This document shows positions 33,204 to 42,790 of a stretch of 64,000 nt of DNA, piece after piece. The translations under genes were made by a program, and so were the position numbers. Within the stretch, counting starts at the first letter, position 1. Every line of letters starts with the position of its first letter. The DNA comes from JAIRMO01 sp046533115 (GTDB lineage Bacteria; Spirochaetota; Spirochaetia; Treponematales; Breznakiellaceae). Where the stretch lies: NCBI RefSeq assembly GCF_046533115.1, contig NZ_JAJQRC010000002.1, positions 168,941 to 232,940 on the forward strand. Reading direction: 5' to 3'. A model generated the notes under the pieces. It was not told the origin of the DNA, did no database searches, and was given only the letters and a program-made list of their open reading frames with translations.

Positions 33204-34445
33204 CTACCGATGTTTTTGGGGGAAACTTTTAATGGCATCCCGGTATATTTGTACCAGTTTTTCCGTTAAGGAATCAATGGTCCAGGCCCGGGCATGGATC
33301 TTCGCCTCGGCGCGCTTTCGTTGATAGAGGTCCTGATCTTCCAGCAGGTCAAAAACCCGTCCGGTAAATTCATCGGGATCGTTTTTTACCATAAAGCCCC
33401 CGTTGTTCCCGCCCATCACCATGATGGTACCCATTTCACCGATGGCCACCACCGGCGTACCGGACAACATGGCCTCGATGGTTACCAAGCCCTGGGTCTC
33501 CGTTAACGAAGGAAAAACAAAGATACTGGAAATAGCATAGGTTAAGGCCAGATCATACCGGGTCAAATATCCGGTAAAGATACAGTGCTCCTCAATACTC
33601 TTTTCCTCACATTCCTTTTGGAAATAAACCAGATCCGGACCGTTACCGACGAACAAAAAAACCGTTTCCGGGTGCTTTTCCCGAATCCGGGGAACCAAGG
33701 ACAACAAAAAATCCAGGTTTTTTTCTTTGGCGATCCGCCCGGCGAATAACAATATCCGTTTCCCCGTGAGGCTGGGATATTTTTTTTCCATAATGTCTCT
33801 AAAACGGTCTATTTCCGAGGCTTCGTGCTCAAAGATGCGGGGATCGATTCCCGTGGGCAAAAGGTAGATCTGTTTTTTTATATTATATCTTTTAACGACC
33901 TCCTGAATTTGAAGGGTGGGGACGATAATCAAATAGGCTTTGTTGATTACATATTTAAGATAACGGCGGGCAAAAAGCTTAAGAAAAAATACCGGAACCA
34001 TGGGGAAATAATTTGCCGCGTAATCTTCCCAGAGGGTATGGAAAGTGTATACCGCGGGAAGGTTATTCCGTTTTGCATATTGAAACCCGAATTCGGCAAT
34101 CACAAATTCAGAATTAATATGGAGTACGTCCGGACCAAAGAGGTCGATCTGTTTGGATACCCAAAACCACTTATGTATTTTTGCCATCCGGTCTTCCTTA
34201 GAAAGAAACAGAGGCATGGAAGGGACCCGTATTACCAGGGGCTCTCTGCTCGTATGCTCCCTATTATTTTGTTCATGCTCCGATTCCGAGGCGAGCCGCT
34301 CCACCGAAGTTGGGCCGGGATAAAAGGAACAAACGATCAACACCTCGTGGCCGGAACGCAGCAGGGCATGGGAAAAAGAATCCACCGATACGGTAACACC
34401 ATTAACCCGGGGCCAATAGGCATCGGTAAACATGACGATTTTCAT
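33204..34445 (-). CDS. GT4-family glycosyltransferase
   Basis: A retaining GT-B glycosyltransferase, 413 residues from ATG 34445 (MKIVMFTDAYWPRVNGVTVS). Starts at 34493 or 34463 would add 16 or 6 residues and cannot be excluded, since no clean ribosome site precedes any of them. Features are the N-terminal nucleotide-fold start, HINSEFVIAEFG, FHTLWEDYAANYFP and the C-terminal donor motif with ESLTETQGLVTIEAMLSG-type E-x7-E spacing (SLTETQGLVTIEA). Close in style to PimB/diacylglycerol glycosyltransferases. It lies upstream of the DEAD-box gene (11 nt) and is divergent from the SSS transporter. A membrane-glycolipid role is likely but not certain. Confidence 0.85.
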   Translation of the reverse strand: MKIVMFTDAYWPRVNGVTVSVDSFSHALLRSGHEVLIVCSFYPGPTSVERLASESEHEQNNREHTSREPLVIRVPSMPLFLSKEDRMAKIHKWFWVSKQIDLFGPDVLHINSEFVIAEFGFQYAKRNNLPAVYTFHTLWEDYAANYFPMVPVFFLKLFARRYLKYVINKAYLIIVPTLQIQEVVKRYNIKKQIYLLPTGIDPRIFEHEASEIDRFRDIMEKKYPSLTGKRILLFAGRIAKEKNLDFLLSLVPRIREKHPETVFLFVGNGPDLVYFQKECEEKSIEEHCIFTGYLTRYDLALTYAISSIFVFPSLTETQGLVTIEAMLSGTPVVAIGEMGTIMVMGGNNGGFMVKNDPDEFTGRVFDLLEDQDLYQRKRAEAKIHARAWTIDSLTEKLVQIYRDAIKSFPQKHR

Positions 34446-34640
34446 ATGTTTCAAATATAACATACCGAGGGCTTTTTTGGAAACAAATTCCATAATCTTC
34501 CCGTTAACCCCGCTTTTACCTCCTCTATACACCGATCTTTGGAGCGCGGACAGGGGAACAACCATGGATCGAACCGTCCTATCCCGGTATACTGGTATAA
34601 ATTCCGCAAAGTTGATACCATAAACCATAAGGAAGATACC

Positions 34641-36116
34641 ATGGTTAGTATAGGCATTGTTTTTTTAGTGGTATTTTTAGCCCTGATGACGGGGATTGGC
34701 ATATGGGGGATGCGGAAAACCAAAACCCTGGGAGATTTTTTCCTTGGGGGCAGGACCATGGGTCCCTGGGTTTCCGCGGTAGCCTATGGAACTTCGTATT
34801 TTTCCGCGGTGATCTTTATCGGTTTTGCCGGGGCCCAGGGCTGGCAGTTCGGCCTCAATGCCCTATGGATCGCCCTGGGAAACGCCCTTATCGGCGCCTG
34901 CGCGGCCTGGGTGGTTTTGGCCCGGAGAACCCGGCGGATGACCCAGAACCTGGACGCCATGACCATGCCGGAATTCCTTCAGAAACGGTATGGGGCAAAG
35001 CACCTAAAACCCGTGGCGGCTTCGGTGATCTTTTTTTTCCTGCTTCCCTATTCCGCTTCGGTCTTTAAGGGCCTGGGGCACCTTTTTGAGGCGGTTTTCC
35101 ATATTCCCTATGATCTCGCCCTCCTTATCATGATCGCCTTTACCGGGGTATACCTCATTCTGGGCGGGTACTTTGCCATTGCCATTACCGATTTTATCCA
35201 GGGGATCATCATGTTTTTCGGTGCCGCCGCCATGATCCTCGTACTCTCTGGGCAAGGCGGGGGCATCTTGGAGATGATCAGGAAAGTAGCGGAAAATTAT
35301 CCTGTCCACGTCCCCCCGGAACGGCAGCCCTCGGCGCTGACCATTGTCTCCCTGGTATTTATGACCAGTTTTGGTACCTGGGGGCTCCCCCAGATGACCC
35401 AGAAGTTCTACGCCATCAAAAATGAGGCGGTGATCCCCCGGGCTGCGGTGGTGACCACAGTTTTTGCCCTCATGATCGGTATCGCCGCCTATTTAACCGG
35501 CGCCTATGCCCATGTATTCTTTGACCTAACCACGGTTCCCCAAAACGAAGCCGGGATCCTCTACGACTCCATTATCCCCACCCTGCTGACTAATCAGTTT
35601 ATCGGAAACCTCCAATTGCTTCTGGCCCTGATCCTGCTCCTGGTGCTTTCCGCTTCCATGTCCACCCTGTCGTCCCTGGTACTGGTGTCTTCTTCTTCGG
35701 TGGCCATAGACCTCTACCCTTCTCAGGTGGATAGCAAAACCGGTAAAGACCGGTCCGTGGCAATGATGCGCCTCCTTTCGGCCCTGTTTATCATCGTGTC
35801 CTATTTTATTTCCCGGTTTCAAATAGGATTTATCGTTACCCTTATGTCCTTAAGCTGGGGGGTTGTTTCCGGCGCCTTTGCCGCCCCCTATATCCTGGGG
35901 CTCTACCACCGGAGGATTACCAAAGCCGGGGCTTACGCGGGCCTGATTACCGGACTGGTTACCGAAATAGTTCTCTTTTTTGTTTTGGGATCCGCCCGTT
36001 CTCCGCTGGCCGCATCCTTTGCCATCGTGGTTCCCTTTATCGTGGTTCCCCTGGTTTCCCGCTTTACCTCCCCTCCGGAGAAGCAGTTTTTGGATAAGGT
36101 CTTTGAGGGAATTTAA
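34641..36116 (+). CDS. sodium:solute symporter (SSS family)
   Basis: A 491-residue integral membrane protein with 12-13 helices. The start is ATG 34641, preceded by AGGAAG. It shows the SSS signature region: GDFFLGGRTMGPWVSAVAYG at the start, the GGYFAIAITDFIQGIIM segment, and LVLSASMSTLSSLVLVSSSS with the sodium-site serines near helix 8. PutP/PanF-like. The substrate is unknown; the downstream iorA-iorB-paaK genes suggest an aromatic or organic acid (inference). It is followed by iorA after about 70 nt in the same direction. Confidence 0.88.
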   Translation: MVSIGIVFLVVFLALMTGIGIWGMRKTKTLGDFFLGGRTMGPWVSAVAYGTSYFSAVIFIGFAGAQGWQFGLNALWIALGNALIGACAAWVVLARRTRRMTQNLDAMTMPEFLQKRYGAKHLKPVAASVIFFFLLPYSASVFKGLGHLFEAVFHIPYDLALLIMIAFTGVYLILGGYFAIAITDFIQGIIMFFGAAAMILVLSGQGGGILEMIRKVAENYPVHVPPERQPSALTIVSLVFMTSFGTWGLPQMTQKFYAIKNEAVIPRAAVVTTVFALMIGIAAYLTGAYAHVFFDLTTVPQNEAGILYDSIIPTLLTNQFIGNLQLLLALILLLVLSASMSTLSSLVLVSSSSVAIDLYPSQVDSKTGKDRSVAMMRLLSALFIIVSYFISRFQIGFIVTLMSLSWGVVSGAFAAPYILGLYHRRITKAGAYAGLITGLVTEIVLFFVLGSARSPLAASFAIVVPFIVVPLVSRFTSPPEKQFLDKVFEGI

Positions 36117-36185
36117 AGGACGGAATATCATGTTTACGGGGGTATATATGTCAAATGTGCTTGAATGGGAATATGGGAGTCTTCC

Positions 36186-37916
36186 ATGATCGATTCAACT
36201 TCCCTAAGACAAACCTTGCTCCTGGGGGATGAGGCGGTTGCCCTGGGGGCGCTCCATGGGGGGGTAAGCGCCTCCTACGGATATCCCGGTACCCCCTCCA
36301 CGGAGATCCTGGAGTATCTTATCGGTGAATACCATAAAACCCGCCAAAGCGGGGCCGGGGGGCCCGTAGCCCGGTGGTGTACCAACGAAAAGACCGCCCT
36401 GGAAGGGGGCCTGGGGGTATCCTTCGCGGGCCGCCGTTCCATGGTCACCATGAAACATGTGGGGCTCAACGTGGCATCAGACCCCTTTATAAACGGCGCC
36501 CTCCTGGGGATCAAGGGGGGCTTGGTGATCGCCGTGGCGGATGACCCGGGGATGCACAGTTCCCAGAACGAGCAGGACTCCCGGTTTTACGCTTCCTTTG
36601 CCATGACCCCCTGCTTGGAACCCCGAAACCAGCAGGAAGCCTATGACATGACCCGGGAAGCCTTTGAGGTTTCCGAAAAGTTCCGCATCCCGGTGATACT
36701 GCGGCTGACCACAAGACTCTCCCACGCCAGGGGGGCGGTGACCCTTGCCCCGGGACGGGGGCAAAATTCCCTTTCCAAGACGGAAGACAAGACCCAGTGG
36801 ATGCTCCTGCCCGCCTATGCCCGGCGGAATTACCTTTCCCTCATCGAAAAACAAAAGGACCTCCTGGCCTGGTCAACGGCCCATACCGCCAATAAGGACG
36901 AAGGAGAAGATAAGCGCCTCGTGGTGATCACCTCCGGCCTGGGGGGTAACTATTACGAGGAAAATCTTGAGGATTTGGTGCAGTTTAGGGGGGGAAAGGT
37001 TCCTGCCCGGATCCACATCGCTGCCTATCCCCTCCCGGTCGAATCGATCCGTAAGCTCTGTCACGGGGCGGAACGGATCCTGGTAATCGAGGAGGGCCAG
37101 CCCTTTATTGAGGAGAAGCTCCGGGGTATCCTGCCCCTGGATACGGCGGTTTCGGGAAGGTTTGACGGTACGGTACCCCGTACCGGGGAATTGGACCCCG
37201 ACAAGGTGCGGCAGGCGCTGGGACTGCCCCCTCGATCCACTATACTCGCTTCCGGCGCCTTCGATTTAACGCGGCTTCCGGGGCGTCCCCCCCAGCTCTG
37301 CCAAGCGCAGAACGAAGCGGCCGGAGTCTTCGATTTAATGCGGCTTCCGGGGCGTCCCCCTCAGCTCTGCGCAGGCTGCCCCCATGGGGACAGTTATGAA
37401 ACCATCAAAAAAGCAGTGGCAGGGCTTCCGTCGGTGGCGATCACCTCCGACATCGGCTGCTATTCCCTGGGAGCCACCCCCCCCTATTCGGCCATTGAAA
37501 GTATCGTTTGTATGGGGGCCTCCATAGGCATGGCCAAGGGAGCCGCCGAAGCGGGGATAACCCATGCCATCGCCGTCATCGGGGATTCCACCTTTCTCCA
37601 TTCGGGAATAACCGGCCTTATCGACGCGGTAACCGCGGATCTTCCCATGACCGTGATCATCCTGGATAATTCCATTGTGGCCATGACCGGCTGCCAGGAA
37701 ACCATGATCCCCTCAAACCGCCTGCCCCCCCTGATCCTGGGTCTTGGGGTTAAGCCGGAACATCTCCTGGAACTGGAGGCGAAAAGGCAATTCCTGGAAG
37801 AAAACGCCGCCCGGCTCAAGACGGAAATTGAGTATCAGGGACTTTCGGTGGTGATCTTGCGGCGGGAATGTCTGGAAGCCTTTCGGATAAGAAAAAAACA
37901 GGAAAAGGCGGGGTAA
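36186..37916 (+). CDS. iorA: indolepyruvate ferredoxin oxidoreductase, alpha subunit, lacking the ferredoxin domain
   Basis: A 576-residue TPP enzyme that oxidatively decarboxylates aryl pyruvates to aryl-acetyl-CoA with ferredoxin. The start is ATG 36186 (LLLGDEAVALGALHGGVSAS), six nt after GGGAG. The pyrimidine domain (YGYPGTPSTEILEYL), the HVGLNVASDPF segment, the CAGCPHGDSYE motif and TPP binding in IGDSTFLHSGITGLIDAV...DNSIVAMTG are present. Two things are odd. Residues about 356-395 carry an in-frame tandem duplication. The protein ends at RRECLEAFRIRKKQEKAG with no 4Fe-4S domain, which family members usually have there. No ferredoxin code follows in the gap to iorB. Confidence 0.88.
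   Translation: MIDSTSLRQTLLLGDEAVALGALHGGVSASYGYPGTPSTEILEYLIGEYHKTRQSGAGGPVARWCTNEKTALEGGLGVSFAGRRSMVTMKHVGLNVASDPFINGALLGIKGGLVIAVADDPGMHSSQNEQDSRFYASFAMTPCLEPRNQQEAYDMTREAFEVSEKFRIPVILRLTTRLSHARGAVTLAPGRGQNSLSKTEDKTQWMLLPAYARRNYLSLIEKQKDLLAWSTAHTANKDEGEDKRLVVITSGLGGNYYEENLEDLVQFRGGKVPARIHIAAYPLPVESIRKLCHGAERILVIEEGQPFIEEKLRGILPLDTAVSGRFDGTVPRTGELDPDKVRQALGLPPRSTILASGAFDLTRLPGRPPQLCQAQNEAAGVFDLMRLPGRPPQLCAGCPHGDSYETIKKAVAGLPSVAITSDIGCYSLGATPPYSAIESIVCMGASIGMAKGAAEAGITHAIAVIGDSTFLHSGITGLIDAVTADLPMTVIILDNSIVAMTGCQETMIPSNRLPPLILGLGVKPEHLLELEAKRQFLEENAARLKTEIEYQGLSVVILRRECLEAFRIRKKQEKAG
37252..37370 (+). repeat. in-frame tandem duplication inside iorA
   Basis: A 50-nt unit at 37252-37301 is repeated at 37321-37370 with 46 of 50 identical bases and a period of 69 nt (23 codons). 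Both copies encode FDLxRLPGRPPQLC; only the second continues into the conserved CPHGDSYE. The duplicated piece is therefore an insertion of 23 residues just before the TPP-proximal cysteine motif. Confidence 0.85.
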
Positions 37917-38061
37917 ACCCTCCCTGCGGGGAGGCGTCCCTGCCCAAAATTTGAAACCGCCGCTCCTGACGAATTCTTTGGATGAAGTTAAGATATCACA
38001 AACTTTCTCAGTTTTTCCGGATTTTTTAAACGGTATCGTTGGCGTTGGTGGGAAAACCTCC

Positions 38062-38090
38062 TTGTATAAAACGGGGAAAATAGCTATTAT
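38062..38090 (+). promoter_or_regulatory. promoter immediately before iorB
   Basis: TTGTAT (38062-38067), 17-nt spacer, TATTAT (38085-38090), then only 8 nt to the iorB ATG with no ribosome site. This suggests iorB is transcribed separately from iorA as a leaderless mRNA. Confidence 0.55.
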
Positions 38091-38098
38091 CTATATCC

Positions 38099-38686
38099 AT
38101 GAAAAAGGATATCATCCTTGCGGGGGTTGGCGGACAGGGGGTATTGTCTATTGCCGCCATTATCGCCCAAGCGGCACTTGCCGAAGGTCTCTCGGTCAGG
38201 CAGTCCGAGGTTCATGGTATGGCCCAGCGGGGAGGGGCGGTTTTGGCGCACCTCAGGATTGCCGATGGGATGATCCCTTCGGACCTGGTTCCCCAGGGAG
38301 GGGCGGATCTGATTATCTCCATGGAGGTATTGGAAAGCCTCCGGTATGTTCCCTGGCTTGCCCCTACCGGAGCTTTGGTTACCGCGGCGGAACCTGTCAT
38401 CAACATTCCCGATTATCCTGAAGTGGAGGAGATCCTCAAAACTATCATGGCCTTCCCCCTTTACCGGATAGTAGCGGCGGCGGCCCTTGCCAAAGAAGCG
38501 GGGCTTGCCAGGGCGGTAAACATGGTTATGGTGGGGGCGGCCTCACCCTTCCTTCCTATTTTGGAGGAAACCTTGGAAAATACCATTGCCGCTCAATTCG
38601 CCGCGAAGGCCCCGGCAACAGCGGAGGCAAACCGGCAGGCGTTCCGGCTGGGCCGAAATGCCGCTTCTTTACGGGAAGTTTTTTGA
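38099..38686 (+). CDS. iorB: indolepyruvate ferredoxin oxidoreductase, beta subunit
   Basis: A 195-residue gamma-domain subunit of the 2-oxoacid:ferredoxin oxidoreductase family. It opens with DIILAGVGGQGVLSIAAIIAQ and has SEVHGMAQRGGAVLAHLRI, the strongly conserved CoA-contacting region, and ends with the usual helical tail. It partners IorA, from which it is separated by a 182-nt gap holding its own promoter. paaK starts one base after its stop, so aryl-CoA formation by two routes (IOR and PaaK) is co-expressed. Confidence 0.93.
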   Translation: MKKDIILAGVGGQGVLSIAAIIAQAALAEGLSVRQSEVHGMAQRGGAVLAHLRIADGMIPSDLVPQGGADLIISMEVLESLRYVPWLAPTGALVTAAEPVINIPDYPEVEEILKTIMAFPLYRIVAAAALAKEAGLARAVNMVMVGAASPFLPILEETLENTIAAQFAAKAPATAEANRQAFRLGRNAASLREVF

Positions 38687-38687
38687 T

Positions 38688-40001
38688 ATGACCTACCAGT
38701 ACTGGAATCCAAAGATGGAGACCCTCCCCCGGCCGGATCTGGAAGCCTGGCAGCTTAGGCAGCTTAAAAACATGGTTACCTATGCCCTGAGGACCCCCTT
38801 TTATAAAAAGCGGCTTACCGAAGCGGGGATCAAAAGTGAAGATGCTATTAAGAGCCTTAAAGATCTTAACCGTATCCCCTTTACCACCAAACACGATTTA
38901 CGGGACGGCTTTCCCTACGGGTTTCTGAGTATCCCCCGGGAAGAGGTGATCCGGCTCCATGCCTCAAGCGGCACCACCGGTACCCCCACCACGATTTATT
39001 TTAATAAGGAAGATATAAGCCGATGGACCGGTTTTGTGGCCCGGTGTATCTACGGGACGGGATGTGATAAAACCGATGTGTTCCAGAATATGATTACCTA
39101 TGGTCTTTTTACCGGGGGCCTTGGGTTCCATGCCGGGGGGGAAGAAGTGGGGATGCTGGTGATCCCCTCGGGGGCGGGAAATACTACCCGTCAATTTCGG
39201 CTTATGCAGGATTTTGGTACCACCGTGGTCCATGCCACCCCGAGTTTTCTCCTCCATGTGGAAGCCAAGATGCGGGAAGAAGGGGTGAGCCGGGAAAGCA
39301 TCAAGCTTAGGAAAGCCTTTGCCGGGGCGGAACCCTACTCGGAAGACACCCGCCGTCGTATTGAGGAACTATTGCATATCGACGTATACAACTCCTATGG
39401 CCTTTCGGAGATGAACGGTCCCGGAGTAGCTTTTGAGTGCCCAAATAAAAACGGCCTCCATATTTGGGAGGACGGCTATATCGCCGAAATTGTCAACCCC
39501 GATACCTTGGAACCGGTACCGGAGGGGGAAACCGGGGAATTGGTCCTCACCATCCTCTGCAGGGAAGCCACCCCCATTTTACGGTACCGCACCCGGGATC
39601 TCAGCGCCTTTTATCCCGAGCCTTGTTCCTGCGGCAGAACCCATAGGCGGCTCCACCGCATCACCGGCCGCACCGACGACATGCTTATTATCAATGGGGT
39701 AAACCTCTTCCCCAGCCAAATTGAGGAAGTGATCATGTCCATCAAGGAAGTAGGGAATAATTACCTTATCGTGATCGAAAAAGAAGGGGTCCTGGACCGG
39801 ATCACGGTAAAAACCGAGGTGGGACCGACTATCTTTATGGATGATGCCCGTCCCCTTAATGCCCTGAAGGAGAGGATCCGCAAAACCCTCCAGGCATCCA
39901 TCACCATCAATCCCCGGGTAGAACTCCACGAATCGGGCAGCCTCCCCATATCCGAAGGCAAAGCCAAACGGGTCCAGGACAACCGCTCCCAGGATATATA
40001 A
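38688..40001 (+). CDS. paaK: phenylacetate-CoA ligase (first copy)
   Basis: A 437-residue adenylate-forming enzyme making aryl-acetyl-CoA from the acid, CoA and ATP. The start is ATG 38688 (MTYQYWNPKMETLPR). Motifs are the P-loop SSGTTGTPT, the YGLFTGGLGFHAGGE stretch typical of PaaK, YNSYGLSEMNGPGVAFEC and the hinge region GRTDDMLIINGVNLFPSQIE with the C-terminal lysine in EGKAKRV. Downstream of iorAB it may work in reverse, generating ATP from aryl-CoA, as proposed for archaeal and clostridial IOR/PaaK pairs (inference). A second copy lies at 49782. Confidence 0.94.
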   Translation: MTYQYWNPKMETLPRPDLEAWQLRQLKNMVTYALRTPFYKKRLTEAGIKSEDAIKSLKDLNRIPFTTKHDLRDGFPYGFLSIPREEVIRLHASSGTTGTPTTIYFNKEDISRWTGFVARCIYGTGCDKTDVFQNMITYGLFTGGLGFHAGGEEVGMLVIPSGAGNTTRQFRLMQDFGTTVVHATPSFLLHVEAKMREEGVSRESIKLRKAFAGAEPYSEDTRRRIEELLHIDVYNSYGLSEMNGPGVAFECPNKNGLHIWEDGYIAEIVNPDTLEPVPEGETGELVLTILCREATPILRYRTRDLSAFYPEPCSCGRTHRRLHRITGRTDDMLIINGVNLFPSQIEEVIMSIKEVGNNYLIVIEKEGVLDRITVKTEVGPTIFMDDARPLNALKERIRKTLQASITINPRVELHESGSLPISEGKAKRVQDNRSQDI

Positions 40002-40018
40002 CGCTTGGGGGCTCCCGG

Positions 40019-42790
40019 TTACGACTGTTCTGATAGCAGCATTTCCAGTCGATCCCGGATGGCATCATATTCCAAATTGTCCAATTGTTCCCTAAGCCAC
40101 ATTACCAGGTCTCCGTTGGATTCATATTTCCATTGTTCAATTTCCGATAAAACCTCTTCCATTATGGCGGGTTTAAACCGCTTGCTGGCATCCAATAATT
40201 TTTTAAGGAGGTCGCTGTCCGGACTGGCAGCCTCTTTTTTTTCAGGGCTCTGCTCCAACGCAGACTGCAATAATTCCCGGAGCTTGGTGAGCAGGGCTTC
40301 CACCCTTTCTATAAAAGCGCCGTTTTCCCCGCTCACCGTGTCGTAGTCCCCGGCCTTGGCGGCATGTTCCAGTTTTTCCGCCCATTGGCCGATCTCGGTG
40401 GCGACGATACCGTAACTCGATCCCTTGATACCGTGGACGGTCACGGCGTACTCGGGGAGCTTTTCCCGGGAAAGACCCTGGAGTTTATCCAGCAGATCCG
40501 GGGTATGTAACAGGTAAGACTTAAGGATATTCAGATATATCTTTTTTTCTTCGTATCGGGCGATCCCCGCCTCCACGTCCAGTTCCTCTACCGTAAAGCC
40601 GTTAAAATTCACGGGGGTATATTCCTCTTCCGCTTCGAGGATTTCGGCGGCATCGGCTTCTTCCCGCATCATCTCCGCCTGTTGCAGTCTCTCTTCGGTT
40701 TGTTTGTCCCGTACCCACTGGTTGAGGATAGTATCCAGCCGCATAATGTCGATGGGTTTCGAGATAAAGGCATTAAAACCGTTGGAAAGGAACATTTCCT
40801 CGTTCCCCACAATTGCGTTGGCGGTGAGGGCGATAATAGGTACGTTTTTTGCGTATTCCGTATTGATTTCATTACGGATAATCCGGGTTGCCTCTATGCC
40901 ATCCATTTCGGGCATCATGTGATCCATAAATATCGCGTCATACCGCATCTTTTCGTCCCGGACTTTTGCGATGGCCTCTTTTCCGCTGCCGGCACAATCT
41001 ATGGTGAGTCCATAGGGCAGCATGAGGCCCCGGGCCACATCCAGATTGGTGGTCACATCGTCCACTACCAGGACCCGGCCATAGGGCATGTAAAAACGGA
41101 TAAGATTTTTCCCCCGACTGCGTTTATCATCCCTAAACCGGAAGGAACAGAGATTTTCTACTACCGCTTTGCCTATGGGCTGTTCATTGTCGAGCCGCTG
41201 CCGCAGGGTGACGATAAAGGTACTACCCTTGCCGTATTCACTTTCTACCCTGATGGTTCCTCCCATCATCTGGACAAGTCTTTTGGTAATGGAAAGCCCC
41301 AGACCGGTACCTTCAACCTTACGGTTTGCCTTGGTATCAAATTGACTGTATTCGACAAAAAGCTTATCCAGATCTTCTTTTTTTATACCCTTGCCGGTAT
41401 CCGTCACAGTAAAAGAAAGGATAGCGTCATCTCCCTGTTTTTCCCACCGGATTCGCAGGATCACGCTGCCTTCATGGGTATATTTAAAGGCATTGGAGAG
41501 GATATTGCTTAATATCTGCTTTACCCGCAGCTCATCTCCATAAAGCTGGGAAGGAAGGGTTTCATCCAAATCCAGCTCAAAGTTGATAGGCTTGGAACCA
41601 ATACGGACAATGTTAAGCTGTACCGTATCGTTAATCAGGCTTGGGGTATCGTATGATACCGGGATAAGTTCAAAACTGCCCGCCTCGATCTTGGAAATAT
41701 CCAGGATGTCATTGATAATCCCCAAAAGACCGGACCCGGAATTGTATATTTTTTCCAGATCCTCATGGGTCTCCGGAGGAAGATCCTTTTGTATCTCAAT
41801 TTCCGAAAGACCGATGATCGCGTTCAGCGGGGTACGGATCTCATGGCTCATGGTTGCCAGAAAGGCGCTTTTGGACTGGCTGGCCGCTTCCGCTTCCAGC
41901 TTTGCCTGTACTACCGAGGTAATATCGGTGATATCGATAAAGGTACCCTGGGTCTCCCCGGACAATTTATTGGCAATGATCTTAAAATACCGGGGCTCCC
42001 CATTGCGGAGGATCTCCTTAGTACCCTCATAGGCCCCCCCGTTATTCAGGATCTCGGCGATCATCATCTTGACATTCATATCCCCAAAAAGATCGAGGAT
42101 GGGCCGCCCCACGGGCAGGGCGGGATTTTTAATACGGGCAAATTCCGCCAGGGGTTTACTGATGAAGGTGATACAGTTTAGTTCATCCACCAGGGCAATA
42201 AGATTGGGGGTAGTAGCCATGAGGGTACTAAAGGCACCTTCCGCCTTAACCGATGCATAGGTTTTTTGCCGGGTAAAACCGGCAATCAGATAGATAAATA
42301 CGGAAGCGCTCAAGGCCATAACCCAATCGATGAGGAGGGTACTGATCCGGGTGATTCCCGTATCTTCTCGTAAGAAGGTCCCCGAAAAGGTTATGCATAA
42401 AATGATGAGATTGGTGATAAAAATAAATCTCAACATACTCCAGGGCTGAAAGTACACCCCCGCAAGGACACAGAGGCCAACATATACAATAAAATAATGC
42501 CGGAAACTCCCGATGATCACGCAGCCCACCGTATAGGAGATAAACACCACCAGGGGTGCCAGGAGGGCAAGCCACCGGATGTTTTTTATGAAATAGATCA
42601 TCAGGAACAGACAAAGGACGGCGATGAAGGTAAAGACGATCATCTCCACCAATTTTTTGTAGGCCCCCTGGGCTACATAATCCAGACCGCGAAAAAATCC
42701 GAAGACGAATATGGAAAAAATCGCCAAACTGTTTGCCAGCCGGTAAAATAAGACGTCATCGATCCTATGGGGCAGGGTGATTTGTTTCAT
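40019..42790 (-). CDS. membrane hybrid histidine kinase: 6TM-PAS-HisKA-HATPase-REC-HPt
   Basis: A 923-residue phosphorelay protein. Six membrane helices lie at about 15-170, followed by a PAS-like domain (185-295), HisKA with H316 in ATMSHEIRTPLNAIIGLSE, HATPase with N-box NILSNAFKYT, DTGKGI and GTGLGLSI (to about 535), a receiver with phospho-Asp D623 in FMDHMMPEMDG, and a C-terminal HPt with H786 in VHGIKGSSYGI. All phosphotransfer residues are intact. From HisKA onward it closely parallels the 43795 kinase. It starts inside the end of the DAGK gene (26-nt overlap) and is last of the six-gene signalling run. Its final outputs are likely the REC-HD-GYP proteins upstream. Confidence 0.93.
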   Translation of the reverse strand: MKQITLPHRIDDVLFYRLANSLAIFSIFVFGFFRGLDYVAQGAYKKLVEMIVFTFIAVLCLFLMIYFIKNIRWLALLAPLVVFISYTVGCVIIGSFRHYFIVYVGLCVLAGVYFQPWSMLRFIFITNLIILCITFSGTFLREDTGITRISTLLIDWVMALSASVFIYLIAGFTRQKTYASVKAEGAFSTLMATTPNLIALVDELNCITFISKPLAEFARIKNPALPVGRPILDLFGDMNVKMMIAEILNNGGAYEGTKEILRNGEPRYFKIIANKLSGETQGTFIDITDITSVVQAKLEAEAASQSKSAFLATMSHEIRTPLNAIIGLSEIEIQKDLPPETHEDLEKIYNSGSGLLGIINDILDISKIEAGSFELIPVSYDTPSLINDTVQLNIVRIGSKPINFELDLDETLPSQLYGDELRVKQILSNILSNAFKYTHEGSVILRIRWEKQGDDAILSFTVTDTGKGIKKEDLDKLFVEYSQFDTKANRKVEGTGLGLSITKRLVQMMGGTIRVESEYGKGSTFIVTLRQRLDNEQPIGKAVVENLCSFRFRDDKRSRGKNLIRFYMPYGRVLVVDDVTTNLDVARGLMLPYGLTIDCAGSGKEAIAKVRDEKMRYDAIFMDHMMPEMDGIEATRIIRNEINTEYAKNVPIIALTANAIVGNEEMFLSNGFNAFISKPIDIMRLDTILNQWVRDKQTEERLQQAEMMREEADAAEILEAEEEYTPVNFNGFTVEELDVEAGIARYEEKKIYLNILKSYLLHTPDLLDKLQGLSREKLPEYAVTVHGIKGSSYGIVATEIGQWAEKLEHAAKAGDYDTVSGENGAFIERVEALLTKLRELLQSALEQSPEKKEAASPDSDLLKKLLDASKRFKPAIMEEVLSEIEQWKYESNGDLVMWLREQLDNLEYDAIRDRLEMLLSEQS

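Noticed and set aside
37917..38098. Frameshifted ferredoxin domain after iorA
   Set aside because: No frame in the gap contains the required cysteine clusters.
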